DNA of 64,000 nucleotides, taken from positions 558,001 through 622,000 of the forward strand of contig NZ_JAEAGO010000003.1 of the NCBI RefSeq assembly GCF_016464625.1, read 5' to 3'. The translations under genes were made by a program, and so were the position numbers. This document shows, piece by piece, positions 19,293 to 29,041 of this stretch. Source of the DNA: Penaeicola halotolerans (GTDB lineage: Bacteria; Bacteroidota; Bacteroidia; Cytophagales; Cyclobacteriaceae). The number at the start of each line of letters is the position of its first letter. Within the stretch, counting starts at the first letter, position 1. The notes under the pieces are model-generated. The model saw only the letters and a program-made list of their open reading frames with translations. It did no database searches and was not told where the DNA came from.

Positions 19293-22277
19293 TTAGCGTT
19301 GCTCGATATCTGATTTCGGACTGATCAGTTTCGCTTCTTGTCGTTTGTATAGCTGCTCGAGTGACTGCTGGATCAGGATGGCCTTCTCTCTATAGCCCTC
19401 TTCATTGAGCATCGGGCCAAAAATGGAAAGCATCTGTAAGCTTAGATAAGCCTCTCTATCAAATTCTTTATCCTCTCTAATGTAGTAGTTGAGCAGAGAA
19501 ATCGCTCTAGAAGACATCGTATCTGTGATCTCTATGGCTAGCTCATCCTCTCCCAACTCAAAGAGTATCGGGATAGACTGTGCTGTAGAGAAGTCATATA
19601 AGACACTCTTGTCAGGCATCACTTCTAGACTCTTATACATCACCTCTTTCGCTTGCTCATAGTTATCCTCATTGATCAAAGCGATCGCTACAGAGTTGAA
19701 AGTACTTCTATGATTAGATAAGAAGTTGCGATAGTCTTCACTCAAGTACACATTTGGATTGTCCACTTCCGTAAATCTAAACTGGTTCATCACCAGATCA
19801 TACGACTTTTCAGTATCTACCAATTCCTCCAGTTGAGTAGGTTTTCTGATAGGCAATAGTCGATACACATTACCTTCCATCACTACGTGTGGCTTGAGTT
19901 CTAGATCAAGTGTCTCCACAGAGGTATTGTTAAGATAGATCGGACGCTCCCAGTTATTATTAGCCAAGAGATCTAGTAAGACCATGCTTCCTTTAGTGAT
20001 GTACTCACCTTTGACCGCTATTTGTAGCTGACTAGTCGCAAACTGCTGTAGTTTCTCAGGGATGAGTCCCTTCTCTTTCACGAGTGCAGTATCTACCTCC
20101 ACGGTCACCATCTTAGAAGGGATCATATTGAGCACGCTAGATGACTGACTTTGTAGTTGGAGTGCTTTACTCTTTTGCTTCAGTGCATTGATATAGAGTC
20201 CAGCATCGATGCTCGGTAGACGCTCTACCATGTAGAGCAGGTCATTAGTTCCTCTGCGATAGTCAGACTCATCAAGTGTGATCGGGAGTGGTTCAGAGTC
20301 GTTCATCTTCAACTGAAGCTGATCGATGTACCAGTCTGTATCGAAGTAGCTCAAGACGATGACACGCACATCTGTACGGAAGCCTTCTACCTCTTGAACA
20401 TACCAAAGAGGGAAAGTATCATTGTCCCCTCCCGTGAAAAGAATCGCATTAGGGGCTAATCCAGCTAGGAAATTTCTAGCCGAATCGATAGAGAAGTATC
20501 TATCTGTACGATCATGATCATCCCAGTTTTCAGCGGCCATAAGCAGCGGAATAGGCAAAGTCAAAAGCCCAGCGGCTAATGCCGCAGTCTTGCTACTCTT
20601 GAGCAATCGTTGAAGACCTGCTGCCAGTGCCAAGACACCTAAACCTATCCAAATCGCATAGGCATAAAATGAACCAACATAAATGTAATCACGCTCTCGA
20701 GGCTCTACTGGTGGGGAATTGAGATAGGCGACCAGCACCAAACCCATCATGAGGAATAGCCCCATGACTACCCAAAAGGTTTTCAAGTCCTTTTTATAAT
20801 GAATCAACATCCCTAGCAAGCCAAGGATAAATGGTAGCATCAGGTAGTTGTTGCGTCCTTTATTCCTTGCGATCGTCTCAGGCAACTCCTTGAAGGCGTC
20901 CATTGGTGTGAGCCAAGTAGCATCTTGGATATCACTTTCGCGCCCTGCAAAATTCCACATGAAGTACCTCCAATACATATGCCCCATCTGATGGGTAAAC
21001 ATGAAAGAAATATTATCTGCGAAAGTTGGCTTTTGCCCTTCTCTTAAGCCCAGTTTACTTCTGTAGATTTGCTGATGCCTTGCATTGGTACTATAAATTC
21101 TCGGTAATATCGTTTGCTGATTAGGGTCAAATTCATTGATCAGATCATAATCTACTATCTCATATTTCTCTTTGCCTTTGTAGTAGATCGGTGCGCCTTG
21201 CTTTTGATCAACTAGCTTAGCAGTAAAGTACTGACCATACATCAGTGGACGATAGCCATATTGCTCACGCTTTAGATAAGAGACGAAACTGAGTACGTTT
21301 TGAGGATCGTTTTCATCGATTGGAGGGTTGGCATTGGAGCGAACCACGATCATGGCATAAGAAGCATAACCTATCAAAATGAACGTCAAACACAACAAGG
21401 CTGTATTGAGCATTACTTTTTGCTTCTTGATAGAATAAAAGACTCCGTATACTAGCGACCCTACAAATAAGGCTGTAAAGAGCAATACCCCAGATCCAAA
21501 AGGAAGGCCGATAGAATTGACCATGAAGATCTCAAGCTTTCCTGCCATGCTTGGCAGTCCAGGGATGATGATGTTATTGATGATGATCAAAGCTACTCCT
21601 CCAGAAAGTACTGCCATAGCGATTCCTTTAGCAGTAGGTTGATACTTTTTGAAATAGTAAATCAATGCCAAAGCAGGCAACGTCACTAAGTTGAGCAAGT
21701 GAACTCCAATAGATAAACCCACCAAATAAGCAATGAAGATTAGCCACTTGTTTTCCTGCTGAGGATCTTTGATAGTATCCCACTTGAAAAAAGCCCATAT
21801 CACAATAGCCGTAAAGAAGGAAGACATCGCGTATACTTCTGTCTCCACTGCTGAAAACCAGAAAGAATCTGAGAATGTGTAGACTAGCGAACCGATGACA
21901 CCCGCAGCCATTACTTTGAGAATATCTGTATCTTTTTCCTCTCCAGGTACGATTCCGAGCATCTTTCTAGCGATCAGCGTGATCGTCCAGAACAAGAATA
22001 GGATGGTAAAACCAGAAAGTAGCGCACTTCCTATATTCATCGCGTAGGCTACATTGGCTGTATCACCAAAGGCGAAAAATGAGAAAAAGCGATAAACTAA
22101 AAGAAAGAATGGCGCTCCTGGAGGGTGAGGCACTTGCAACTTATACGCTACAGCGATAAACTCTCCTGGATCCCAAAAACTAGCCGTTGGCTCGACCGTG
22201 AGGATGTACACTAAAGAAGCTAAAATAAAAATGACCCAACCTGTCAGGTCGTTGATTTTCTTGAAATTTGACATCAT
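19293..22277 (-). CDS. DUF2723 / glycosyltransferase family 117-type membrane protein
   Basis: A 994-residue protein. Its N-terminal half (about 10-580) has 12 or more membrane helices, including the DUF2723 signature TASFWDPGEFIAVAYKLQVPHPPGAP (about 30-55), which resembles dolichyl-phosphate mannosyltransferase (PMT) folds with an acidic DPGE motif. The C-terminal ~400 residues are soluble and helical (ILFTGGDNDTFPLWYVQEVEGFRTDVRV block near 615). It probably transfers a lipid-linked sugar to an exported protein or glycan; donor and acceptor are unknown. A second Met one codon in is an equally good start. Confidence 0.85.
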   Translation of the reverse strand: MMSNFKKINDLTGWVIFILASLVYILTVEPTASFWDPGEFIAVAYKLQVPHPPGAPFFLLVYRFFSFFAFGDTANVAYAMNIGSALLSGFTILFLFWTITLIARKMLGIVPGEEKDTDILKVMAAGVIGSLVYTFSDSFWFSAVETEVYAMSSFFTAIVIWAFFKWDTIKDPQQENKWLIFIAYLVGLSIGVHLLNLVTLPALALIYYFKKYQPTAKGIAMAVLSGGVALIIINNIIIPGLPSMAGKLEIFMVNSIGLPFGSGVLLFTALFVGSLVYGVFYSIKKQKVMLNTALLCLTFILIGYASYAMIVVRSNANPPIDENDPQNVLSFVSYLKREQYGYRPLMYGQYFTAKLVDQKQGAPIYYKGKEKYEIVDYDLINEFDPNQQTILPRIYSTNARHQQIYRSKLGLREGQKPTFADNISFMFTHQMGHMYWRYFMWNFAGRESDIQDATWLTPMDAFKELPETIARNKGRNNYLMLPFILGLLGMLIHYKKDLKTFWVVMGLFLMMGLVLVAYLNSPPVEPRERDYIYVGSFYAYAIWIGLGVLALAAGLQRLLKSSKTAALAAGLLTLPIPLLMAAENWDDHDRTDRYFSIDSARNFLAGLAPNAILFTGGDNDTFPLWYVQEVEGFRTDVRVIVLSYFDTDWYIDQLQLKMNDSEPLPITLDESDYRRGTNDLLYMVERLPSIDAGLYINALKQKSKALQLQSQSSSVLNMIPSKMVTVEVDTALVKEKGLIPEKLQQFATSQLQIAVKGEYITKGSMVLLDLLANNNWERPIYLNNTSVETLDLELKPHVVMEGNVYRLLPIRKPTQLEELVDTEKSYDLVMNQFRFTEVDNPNVYLSEDYRNFLSNHRSTFNSVAIALINEDNYEQAKEVMYKSLEVMPDKSVLYDFSTAQSIPILFELGEDELAIEITDTMSSRAISLLNYYIREDKEFDREAYLSLQMLSIFGPMLNEEGYREKAILIQQSLEQLYKRQEAKLISPKSDIEQR

Positions 22278-22404
22278 AATCAGAATATTGCTCGGGCGAA
22301 AATAAGAAAATAAAAAAAGAAAATGACCGCTTCATCTTCTTTATCGAAAATATAACGGCCATTTGGTCTATATCAGGTATAATTGGTTTTGCAAAAAGGA
22401 GCTT

Positions 22405-22695
22405 TTAGCGCTTAGACACTTTATTGCCACTGATACTACGTTGCCTAGTGCATCTGAAACGATCGATGTCTTCTCTTCGCATAGCTTGATGCTTGGTACT
22501 TCTACCCTGCACACGAGCGCGCCACATTCTAAAGGAACTAGGCTTCATCTCCCTACGCATGATATTGATCACATCCTTCTCTGACACTCCAAACTGCTGC
22601 TCTATCGCATCAAACGGTGTGCGATCTTCCCAACCCATCTCGATGATTCTGTCTATTTGCTCCGGATTTAAGTCTTTGATCTTAGTTTTACTCAT
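22405..22695 (-). CDS. DUF2805 / TIGR03643 family small protein
   Basis: A 96-residue basic protein of the TIGR03643/DUF2805 family. Its core LNPEQIDRIIEMGWEDRTPFDAI (about 10-32) and the following FGVSEKDVINIMRREMKPSSFRMWRARVQGR are diagnostic and suggest a helix-turn-helix-like unit. The family commonly sits beside cryptochrome/photolyase genes, as here, where the photolyase is divergent across 41 bases. I start at ATG 22695, because the longer version needs a TTG. Function unknown. Confidence 0.85.
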   Translation of the reverse strand: MSKTKIKDLNPEQIDRIIEMGWEDRTPFDAIEQQFGVSEKDVINIMRREMKPSSFRMWRARVQGRSTKHQAMRREDIDRFRCTRQRSISGNKVSKR

Positions 22696-22736
22696 ATCGA
22701 TCAAACTAATTTCTTTGACAAAAGTTTGTCTCTCGT

Positions 22737-24215
22737 ATGGCGCAAAAGTTCCCTTTTAACTTGGTTTGGCTCAAGCGAGACCTACGACTCACCGATCATG
22801 AGCCACTGGCAGCAGCTATCGCTACGGGCAGACCTACACTCCTGCTCTATTGCTTCGAACCCAGTGTGATGGAAGCGCCATCTTATGATATCCGCCACTG
22901 GCGATTCGTCTTTCAGAGTCTGGTAGAGATGAATGAAAAGCTGGCGCCTTACCAGTGTCAAGTGCAGATTTTATATACCGAGGTTTTGCCTTTTTTGACT
23001 GTACTAGAGCGAGACTTTGATCTAGCCGCTATTTACAGCCACGAGGAGACTGGACTAGCCGTCACTTATGAGCGCGACAAAGCAGTATCAGCCTTTTGCA
23101 AAAAGCACCAAATCCCATGGTATGAATACCAACAGTTTGGTGTACGTAGAGGTCGCAAGAATAGAAAAAATTGGTCTGGAGACTGGTATGGGCAGATGAG
23201 CCAAGTACTTGCTACAGTTGATTTGAAGGCGCTGAAGCCTTTTTCCCTTCCTAAAAAATGGCTAGAGAACTGGAACACTCCACTACCCGAAGCAGTAAAG
23301 GAGCCAATGCCTGAGGGCATGCAATCTGGCGGCTCTAGTAAAGCTTGGCGTTACTTACATTCTTTCTTACAAGAGCGAGTCGCCCACTACAATCAGCATA
23401 TCTCTAAACCGCTACTCAGTAGAAAAGGCTGTAGTAGATTATCTCCCTACTTGGCTTGGGGTAATATCTCCATGAGGGAAGTGTATCAAGCTAGTGAGAA
23501 GCGTAAGCAAGAAGGCTTTCAGAAAAGAAATATCGCCAACTTCCAGTCCCGCCTTCGCTGGCACTGTCATTTCATCCAGAAGTTTGAAATGGAAGAGCGC
23601 ATGGAGTTTGAAAATATCAACAGGGGCTTTGATGAGATCCGTCAAGAATGGGATGAGGATAAGTTCCTCGCTTGGAAAAATGGTCAAACAGGTGTGCCGC
23701 TAGTGGATGCTTGTATGCGCTGTGTGATGGCAACTGGCTATCTCAACTTTCGCATGCGCGCCATGCTCGTTTCTTTTTTGACGCATCACCTATGGCTACA
23801 TTGGAAGAAAGGGTCCATTCACTTAGCACAGCAATTTTTAGACTTCGAGCCTGGCATACACTATCCGCAGTTTCAGATGCAGGCAGGTGTCACAGGCATC
23901 AATACGGTCCGTATCTATAATCCTGTGAAGCAGTCTCAAGACCATGATCCCGAGGGGAAATTCATCCATCAATGGGTGCCCGAACTCAAAAACCTGCCAA
24001 TAGAATACCTCCATGAGCCTTGGCGGATGACTGACTTAGAGCAACAGCTAATCGGGTTTACGCTGGGAAAGGACTACCCAAAGCCCATCATCGACATAGA
24101 AGCCGCAGGAAGATACGCCAGAGTACACATCTGGCAAGCCCAAAAAGCCAGTGCGGTAAAGAAAGATGCTAAACGCATCCTAGCCAAACATACTGTAGCC
24201 AATAGACAACCATGA
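22737..24215 (+). CDS. phr: Deoxyribodipyrimidine photolyase / cryptochrome family protein
   Basis: A 492-residue flavoprotein. The N-terminal antenna domain (about 5-165) starts [18 protein letters not shown], and the C-terminal FAD domain (about 280-460) has [39 protein letters not shown] and the [16 protein letters not shown] / [13 protein letters not shown] blocks. The family uses light to repair pyrimidine dimers or acts as a light sensor; which applies cannot be told from sequence. The stop overlaps the start of a DUF2256 gene (ATGA). The -7 region is weak; no consensus promoter was found. Confidence 0.9.
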   Translation: MAQKFPFNLVWLKRDLRLTDHEPLAAAIATGRPTLLLYCFEPSVMEAPSYDIRHWRFVFQSLVEMNEKLAPYQCQVQILYTEVLPFLTVLERDFDLAAIYSHEETGLAVTYERDKAVSAFCKKHQIPWYEYQQFGVRRGRKNRKNWSGDWYGQMSQVLATVDLKALKPFSLPKKWLENWNTPLPEAVKEPMPEGMQSGGSSKAWRYLHSFLQERVAHYNQHISKPLLSRKGCSRLSPYLAWGNISMREVYQASEKRKQEGFQKRNIANFQSRLRWHCHFIQKFEMEERMEFENINRGFDEIRQEWDEDKFLAWKNGQTGVPLVDACMRCVMATGYLNFRMRAMLVSFLTHHLWLHWKKGSIHLAQQFLDFEPGIHYPQFQMQAGVTGINTVRIYNPVKQSQDHDPEGKFIHQWVPELKNLPIEYLHEPWRMTDLEQQLIGFTLGKDYPKPIIDIEAAGRYARVHIWQAQKASAVKKDAKRILAKHTVANRQP

Positions 24216-24355
24216 AAGGCGTCAAAAAACAACACTTACCTGAAAAAATCTGTGCTACCTGCGGGCGACCATTTACTTGGCGCAAAAAGTGGGAAAAAGT
24301 ATGGGATGAGGTCAAATACTGCTCTGACAAATGCCGTCAGCAAAAGCGCAGATAA
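24212..24355 (+). CDS. DUF2256 zinc-ribbon small protein
   Basis: A 47-residue protein that begins at ATG 24212, overlapping the photolyase stop by 4 bases. It carries two Cys pairs: C-A-T-C (residues 14 and 17) and YCSDKC (37 and 41), spaced around the core [20 protein letters not shown]. This matches DUF2256, a small family whose Cys pattern suggests a zinc ribbon and which commonly follows cryptochrome/photolyase genes. Translational coupling makes a joint role with the photolyase likely, but the function is not known. Confidence 0.9.
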   Translation: MKGVKKQHLPEKICATCGRPFTWRKKWEKVWDEVKYCSDKCRQQKRR

Positions 24356-24432
24356 TCGCTCTCGTTTTACTTGTTATTTATAATTTTTTCTTTGTTATTT
24401 ATAGTCATAAGCACTTAACAAAGAAACATAAA

Positions 24433-25563
24433 ATGAAATACCCTGTATTTTTCATACTCGCCCTCCTCCTTTTTTCTTGTGGAGAAAAAAGTGAAAACCC
24501 TGTCTCACGCCAGGTAGAGATATCCCTCTCAGACGAAATCAACATCGATGTGTCTGAGGCTTTGGGAAGTTACTCTAATTACTTTTTAATAGAGGATGAG
24601 CAGTACCTTGTTACATATAGTAACTCAAAGTCTGGTGTAACTTTAGATTTGTTTGATTGGAAAAAAAAGCAGTTTGTAGAAAGCGTACCCATGAGGGATA
24701 TTTTTTTAAAAGAAGGCTTTTTCACTAGTACTGTTTATGCAATCAATAGAGACTCTGTAATATTTTTTGATTCAAATAAGCATCTAATGATATTTAACAT
24801 GAAGAACAAAAGTGTGACTAGTAAGATTGATTTAAGTACCTACTTACCAGAGCCATATATAGTAGGCTATGAAAACTTAAAGCCTATCATCAAAAATGGT
24901 CAATTACTTTTCAGAGTGCAAAAGGATAATCACACTTATTTTGATAAAGAGTTTTACCAATCACCCTATCTAGCTATTTTGGATCTAAATGAACTTAGTG
25001 AAGTCAAGCTAGTAGGTGAGTTTCCTGCTAGCTACCAAGAGATGAATGATACTTATTTCCTTAATTCACAAAGATTAGAATTTGGCTTTGGTTTAGCAGG
25101 TACCTCACAGGTTATTAGCTCATTTAGAAGTGACCCTGCGCTTCACGTTAATAACATAGATCAAAATACTTTCATTGAAGCCCCTTCTCAGTACATGAGT
25201 AAACCATCAAAATTTACTCAAGAAGAAATCAATAACTCTTCTGATTCTTGGATCACGGAAGGACATTACAATGGTATTATTGCACACCCAGAGTTAAATA
25301 TATACTACAGATTTTATGTTCCAGCCCAAGAGCTACTCAATAGTCAAGGTGAAAAAAAAAATCCCGCCTCTAGACCATTTTCTGTTCAAGTACTAGATGA
25401 AAACTTCAAAGTGTTGGAAGAAAAATTATTCGACTATAATGAAACGAAGCTAGACTTTATCGTATCTTTTCTTGCTAAGGATGGTCTTTACTTCGCAATT
25501 GAAAATGGGGAAGAAGACATCATGACCTTTAAAAAGCTAAGCGTCACGCCTATTTCGGAATAG
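24433..25563 (+). CDS. Lipoprotein of unknown function (possibly DUF4221-like)
   Basis: A 376-residue protein with an N-terminal lipoprotein signal (hydrophobic stretch, then LLFSCGEK; Cys near residue 17), so it is probably anchored to the outer membrane. The rest looks like a beta-propeller or similar repeated beta structure with aromatic-rich strands. The size and lipobox recall the Bacteroidetes DUF4221 family, but I am not sure. I start at ATG 24433; a longer frame to 24331 would put a nonsense N-terminus before the signal. It is AT-richer than the photolyase before it. Confidence 0.65.
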   Translation: MKYPVFFILALLLFSCGEKSENPVSRQVEISLSDEINIDVSEALGSYSNYFLIEDEQYLVTYSNSKSGVTLDLFDWKKKQFVESVPMRDIFLKEGFFTSTVYAINRDSVIFFDSNKHLMIFNMKNKSVTSKIDLSTYLPEPYIVGYENLKPIIKNGQLLFRVQKDNHTYFDKEFYQSPYLAILDLNELSEVKLVGEFPASYQEMNDTYFLNSQRLEFGFGLAGTSQVISSFRSDPALHVNNIDQNTFIEAPSQYMSKPSKFTQEEINNSSDSWITEGHYNGIIAHPELNIYYRFYVPAQELLNSQGEKKNPASRPFSVQVLDENFKVLEEKLFDYNETKLDFIVSFLAKDGLYFAIENGEEDIMTFKKLSVTPISE

Positions 25564-25585
25564 AGATTTGTATTTGAAGAGACCT

Positions 25586-25801
25586 ATGCAACTATCCTTT
25601 ACTTACAACACCTTCTCATTCATCGTGTCGGCTATATGTGTTGTTTTCTTAGGGAGCTACCTAGCCGAAGATGCTTTCACGGTAAAAACTTTCAGTAGGC
25701 CTAGCTTCGAGACGAGCATGCAGGTTTGTTTGTTCGTTTTGTTCTTGGCTTATGCTGCTTCTTACCTAAAACATCGAAAAAGCCAAAAGACGACCGCTTG
25801 A
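25586..25801 (+). CDS. Small two-helix membrane protein
   Basis: A 71-residue protein with two hydrophobic segments (about 10-25 and 45-62). No recognised motif. I start at ATG 25586, with a GAAGAG ribosome-site-like sequence just upstream, and not at the TTG of 25568. It follows the lipoprotein by 22 bases and may be on the same transcript. It converges on the MFS gene. Confidence 0.45.
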   Translation: MQLSFTYNTFSFIVSAICVVFLGSYLAEDAFTVKTFSRPSFETSMQVCLFVLFLAYAASYLKHRKSQKTTA

Positions 25802-25812
25802 TTTCTGATGAT

Positions 25813-26979
25813 CTATCCCTTTTGAAAAAGCGCTATCAAACCAAATACTGGCCCGATTGCTAGGACAGGGAATAGCCAGATAGGATCGATCCATGTTTGT
25901 AAAAAACTCAATAACTGAATGCTCAATATGGTGATGAAAAATCCAATGCAGTTAACAATCGTTAGCGAAGTACCTCTGATCTCTGGCTGAGCATTTTGAG
26001 CTACGAGCGTAGAAAGCAAAGGAGAATCTGCGACTACGACCATCCCCCAGAACACTAAAAATACTACAAAAAATAACTCAGATGCCTGTACAAGCATGAA
26101 CGGAGAGACTAAGCAACACAGGCAGGACAGCAGTAATGCCACTCTTGCAACGCCTTTTGCACGCAATCTAACTGCTATAAAAGCTCCTAAAACACAAGCA
26201 AGCCCACCTGCTGCAATGACCCAAAAAGACAAAAGTGGCACCTGCCAGATGATTCCCGGATGTGAGATACTATAAGTCTGTAAAATAAAGGGCACAAAAG
26301 CCCAAAAAGCATATAACTCCCACATATGTCCAAAGTAGCCAAAGGCTGCACGTCTAAAACTAGCTTGATGAAATACCCCATAAAAAGCCTGTAAACGAAA
26401 CTGCTTGCTAGGCTGTCTGAAAGGCCCATCAGGCACGAAGCTCCAAATCAAAAGTCCCCCTATCAAAGCCAGCGAAGAGGTGACCAAAAGCACATATTCC
26501 CAAGCAAAAGCTTGCGTGAAGTTTCTCGCCAAATGGGGAAAAGCAGTTCCAAGCACCAATGCCCCTACCAAAAATCCAAGTGACTGACCCAGTCCCTTAT
26601 CAAAGTAGTCAGAGGCAATTTTCATCCCCACAGGATAGATTCCAGCTAGACAAAAACCTGTGAGAAAACGAAGCCCTAAAAGACTCATGAAGGAATTGCC
26701 TTCCCAGATCACCGCTAGATTAAATAGCGCGCCCAAGACTGCACAGATGAGAAATACCTTAGAAGGTGAGTATCGATCTGAGATCGTCAAAATGCTAAAA
26801 ATCAAAGTACCCACTATGAAGCCTATTTGCACTGCGGATGTGATATGTCCTAAGTCTGAAGCTTCTAGGTCAAAACTCTGAATGAGCTCAGCCATGACGC
26901 CATTGACTGCAAACCATAGCGAAGTGCAGCAAAACTGCGCAAAAACAATGATCGGAAGGATCCGCTTAGGTGGCTTCAT
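25813..26979 (-). CDS. MFS transporter
   Basis: A 388-residue major-facilitator protein with 12 predicted helices. Between helices 2 and 3 the loop ISDRYSPSKVFLI corresponds to the MFS motif A (G-x-x-x-D-R-x-x-R). The N-terminus QFCCTSLWFAVNGVM and ...GLRFLTGFCLAGIYPVGMKIASDYF pattern match Bacteroidota MFS proteins of the NarK/YycB-like kind. The substrate is unknown. ATG 26979 is preferred, and the longer form adds 11 residues. Confidence 0.8.
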   Translation of the reverse strand: MKPPKRILPIIVFAQFCCTSLWFAVNGVMAELIQSFDLEASDLGHITSAVQIGFIVGTLIFSILTISDRYSPSKVFLICAVLGALFNLAVIWEGNSFMSLLGLRFLTGFCLAGIYPVGMKIASDYFDKGLGQSLGFLVGALVLGTAFPHLARNFTQAFAWEYVLLVTSSLALIGGLLIWSFVPDGPFRQPSKQFRLQAFYGVFHQASFRRAAFGYFGHMWELYAFWAFVPFILQTYSISHPGIIWQVPLLSFWVIAAGGLACVLGAFIAVRLRAKGVARVALLLSCLCCLVSPFMLVQASELFFVVFLVFWGMVVVADSPLLSTLVAQNAQPEIRGTSLTIVNCIGFFITILSIQLLSFLQTWIDPIWLFPVLAIGPVFGLIALFQKG

Positions 26980-27049
26980 GGGGAGGGGATTGAATAGAAA
27001 ACTATTCTGCAAATTAATGAATGTTTGATTACATCAAATTCCTTATCAC

Positions 27050-27760
27050 TCACTCCTTCACCATCCGATCATACCTTGAAGACCACCAAAACATTAGCGG
27101 TGTATAGATAAGATAACTGAGTCCTCCTACTACGGAAGCCCATATAAATGAATAATTATTTACGATGAGTGTCAGTGCGATCGATAGCAGTGGCACGGCA
27201 AACATGATCATCAGACGCGTTTTTTGAAATGCTGTGTGTTTGAGTTCAAAGTCACTGAGATCCAGCTTATCCTTGATACGATAAGCCCTCACATAAAAAA
27301 GATATAGCACGAAATACAGTGCAAAAGCCACGAAACCATAGTAAACCATCAAATACGGTACTTGATCTCCCCTAATACTGACTGCGATGTCCGTGTTGAA
27401 AAAATTATTAGTCAAAAAGAGCGTCAGAAAACGTAAAGGATAAACATAGAAGATCACCAAAGCGATAAATACCGTGTTAAGTATACTAAGTCCAGAATCC
27501 TCTAAGGTGTACATCTTCGAAAAATCTAGATGCTCACGCCAGATCAAGATGATAAAGAAAATACTGATCAGAAACGCTGGTAAAGTCTTGGTGAAAGTCA
27601 GCAAATCCGCAAAGGAATTAGGATTGGTCAGGTTAAAAATCAGCAGCGTGATCGCTATGCCAAATACTGCATCTGTCAGATTATCCACCCTAGAAGCATT
27701 AGCTCCTCTATAGGTGATTCTCTCATTTCCCTTCTTCAATTTATAGAGTTCATTTCTCAT
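27050..27760 (-). CDS. TMEM175-family (DUF1211) channel-like protein
   Basis: A 236-residue protein with about six membrane helices. The diagnostic helix-1 motif RVDNLTDAVFGIAITLLIFNL (about 24-44) matches TMEM175/DUF1211, where hydrophobic residues in TM1 line a potassium-selective pore (R-x-x-x-F-S-D-A-V-F). Here the usual Phe-Ser of FSD is Leu-Thr. Bacterial members are mostly small tetrameric K+ channels. The assignment to ion transport is by family, not shown here. Confidence 0.75.
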   Translation of the reverse strand: MRNELYKLKKGNERITYRGANASRVDNLTDAVFGIAITLLIFNLTNPNSFADLLTFTKTLPAFLISIFFIILIWREHLDFSKMYTLEDSGLSILNTVFIALVIFYVYPLRFLTLFLTNNFFNTDIAVSIRGDQVPYLMVYYGFVAFALYFVLYLFYVRAYRIKDKLDLSDFELKHTAFQKTRLMIMFAVPLLSIALTLIVNNYSFIWASVVGGLSYLIYTPLMFWWSSRYDRMVKE

Positions 27761-27899
27761 GGCTAAAAATCATAACATTCAATATATCAATCCAATATAC
27801 CATTTTAAGGAAGTATTTTAACAGTCACTCAAAAAATTCAGAAGAAGCTTCACCAAAATGTCACTGAGTTATCCCTTTAATTTTTCAAACAAATTCTCC

Positions 27900-27907
27900 T
27901 AGATTTG
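27900..27907 (+). promoter_or_regulatory. -7 promoter element of the truncated hemoglobin gene
   Basis: TAGATTTG matches TAnnTTTG and ends 4 bases before the ATG, so the transcript would begin at or near the start codon (a leaderless mRNA). No -33 TTTG is evident. Confidence 0.4.
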
Positions 27908-27911
27908 CCAA

Positions 27912-28283
27912 ATGGATCAACTCAATACTATCTATGACATCGTGGGCGCCTCAAAACTAGAGGAACTCACTGCTGCATTTTATCGAAGAGTCGCTAAGGA
28001 TGAGGTGTTGAGACCGATGTATCCCGCAGATCTGGCGCCCGCAGAGGAGCGATTGAGATGGTTTCTTTGGCAAGTTTTTGGTGGGCCTCGTACCTACTCA
28101 GAACATCGCGGACATCCTAGACTCCGTATGAGGCACTTCGAGTGGCCTATAGATGACCGAGCGCGGCAGCACTGGCTTAACAACATGCTCGCAGCTATGG
28201 AAGAAGTCAAACTCCCAGAAGAAGCTAAACAACCCATGCAGCAGTACTTCGTACAGGTAGCCAACCACATGATCAACCAATGA
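27912..28283 (+). CDS. Group II truncated hemoglobin (trHbO)
   Basis: A 123-residue globin of the 2/2 fold. The proximal heme histidine is in GHPRLRMRHFEWPI (about His 75), with trHbO-specific Trp residues in RWFLWQVFGGP (about 50-60) and the E-F hinge. The length is near 130, typical of group II. Group II members bind oxygen or detoxify nitric oxide; the role here is inference. The stop overlaps the plsC start by 4 bases. Confidence 0.9.
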   Translation: MDQLNTIYDIVGASKLEELTAAFYRRVAKDEVLRPMYPADLAPAEERLRWFLWQVFGGPRTYSEHRGHPRLRMRHFEWPIDDRARQHWLNNMLAAMEEVKLPEEAKQPMQQYFVQVANHMINQ

Positions 28284-29041
28284 AAAAGCAAATGCTATTT
28301 CTAAATCGACTGTACAGCATTTATGCATTTGTAGTATTCTGCTTGCTCTTCTTGCTACTATTTCCGGCATTCTTCATTTGTATACAAATCCCAAGCTGGA
28401 GATCTTATGGACGCAAACTCAACTACTATTGGGCGCATGCATACTTTTTCTTACTAGCCATCAGGGTAAATGTCCATGGCAAACATCACCTCAAAAAAGG
28501 GCAACAGTACCTCTTTGTAGCGAATCATTTCTCCTACCTAGACATCGCAGTGATGGGCTATATCCCTAGAGATGCGATCTTTGTGGGCAAAAGTTCATTG
28601 GGCAAAATCCCTCTTTTTGGCTATATGTTTAGAAAACTACACATAGACGTGGACAGAGGGAGTATCCGTAGTCGCTACGAAACGATCATGCGTGCTAAAG
28701 ATGCTTTAGATCTGGGCAGTAGCTTGATCATCTTCCCAGAGGGAGGCATTGTCACTAAAAATCCTCCACATATGGCTAGATTCAAAGATGGCGCTTTTCG
28801 CATAGCTGTGGAGAAACAAATTCCGATCATTCCTATCACAATTCCCTACAATCATATAATTTTGCCAGATGATGAGAGGTTACTCCTATATCATCACAAA
28901 GCCGCAGTGATCTTTCACGAACCGATCGCTGTAGTAGGCAAAACATTGGATGACATAGACCAACTCAAAGAGCAAGCCTATGAAGTCATCCAAAATAGCC
29001 TCAATAAGGCACTAAATGTCAAAGTCTATGAAAATCGATAA
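28280..29041 (+). CDS. plsC: 1-acyl-sn-glycerol-3-phosphate acyltransferase (PlsC family)
   Basis: A 253-residue acyltransferase of the lysophosphatidic acid acyltransferase family, which makes phosphatidic acid in the inner membrane. An N-terminal membrane segment (about 10-35) is followed by the catalytic NHFSYLD (H-x4-D, about 73-79), FVGKSSLGKIPLFGYMF, DVDRGSIRSR and the FPEGGIV motif (about 154). ATGA overlap links it to the hemoglobin gene upstream, and its end overlaps gatC. Confidence 0.85.
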   Translation: MKKQMLFLNRLYSIYAFVVFCLLFLLLFPAFFICIQIPSWRSYGRKLNYYWAHAYFFLLAIRVNVHGKHHLKKGQQYLFVANHFSYLDIAVMGYIPRDAIFVGKSSLGKIPLFGYMFRKLHIDVDRGSIRSRYETIMRAKDALDLGSSLIIFPEGGIVTKNPPHMARFKDGAFRIAVEKQIPIIPITIPYNHIILPDDERLLLYHHKAAVIFHEPIAVVGKTLDDIDQLKEQAYEVIQNSLNKALNVKVYENR

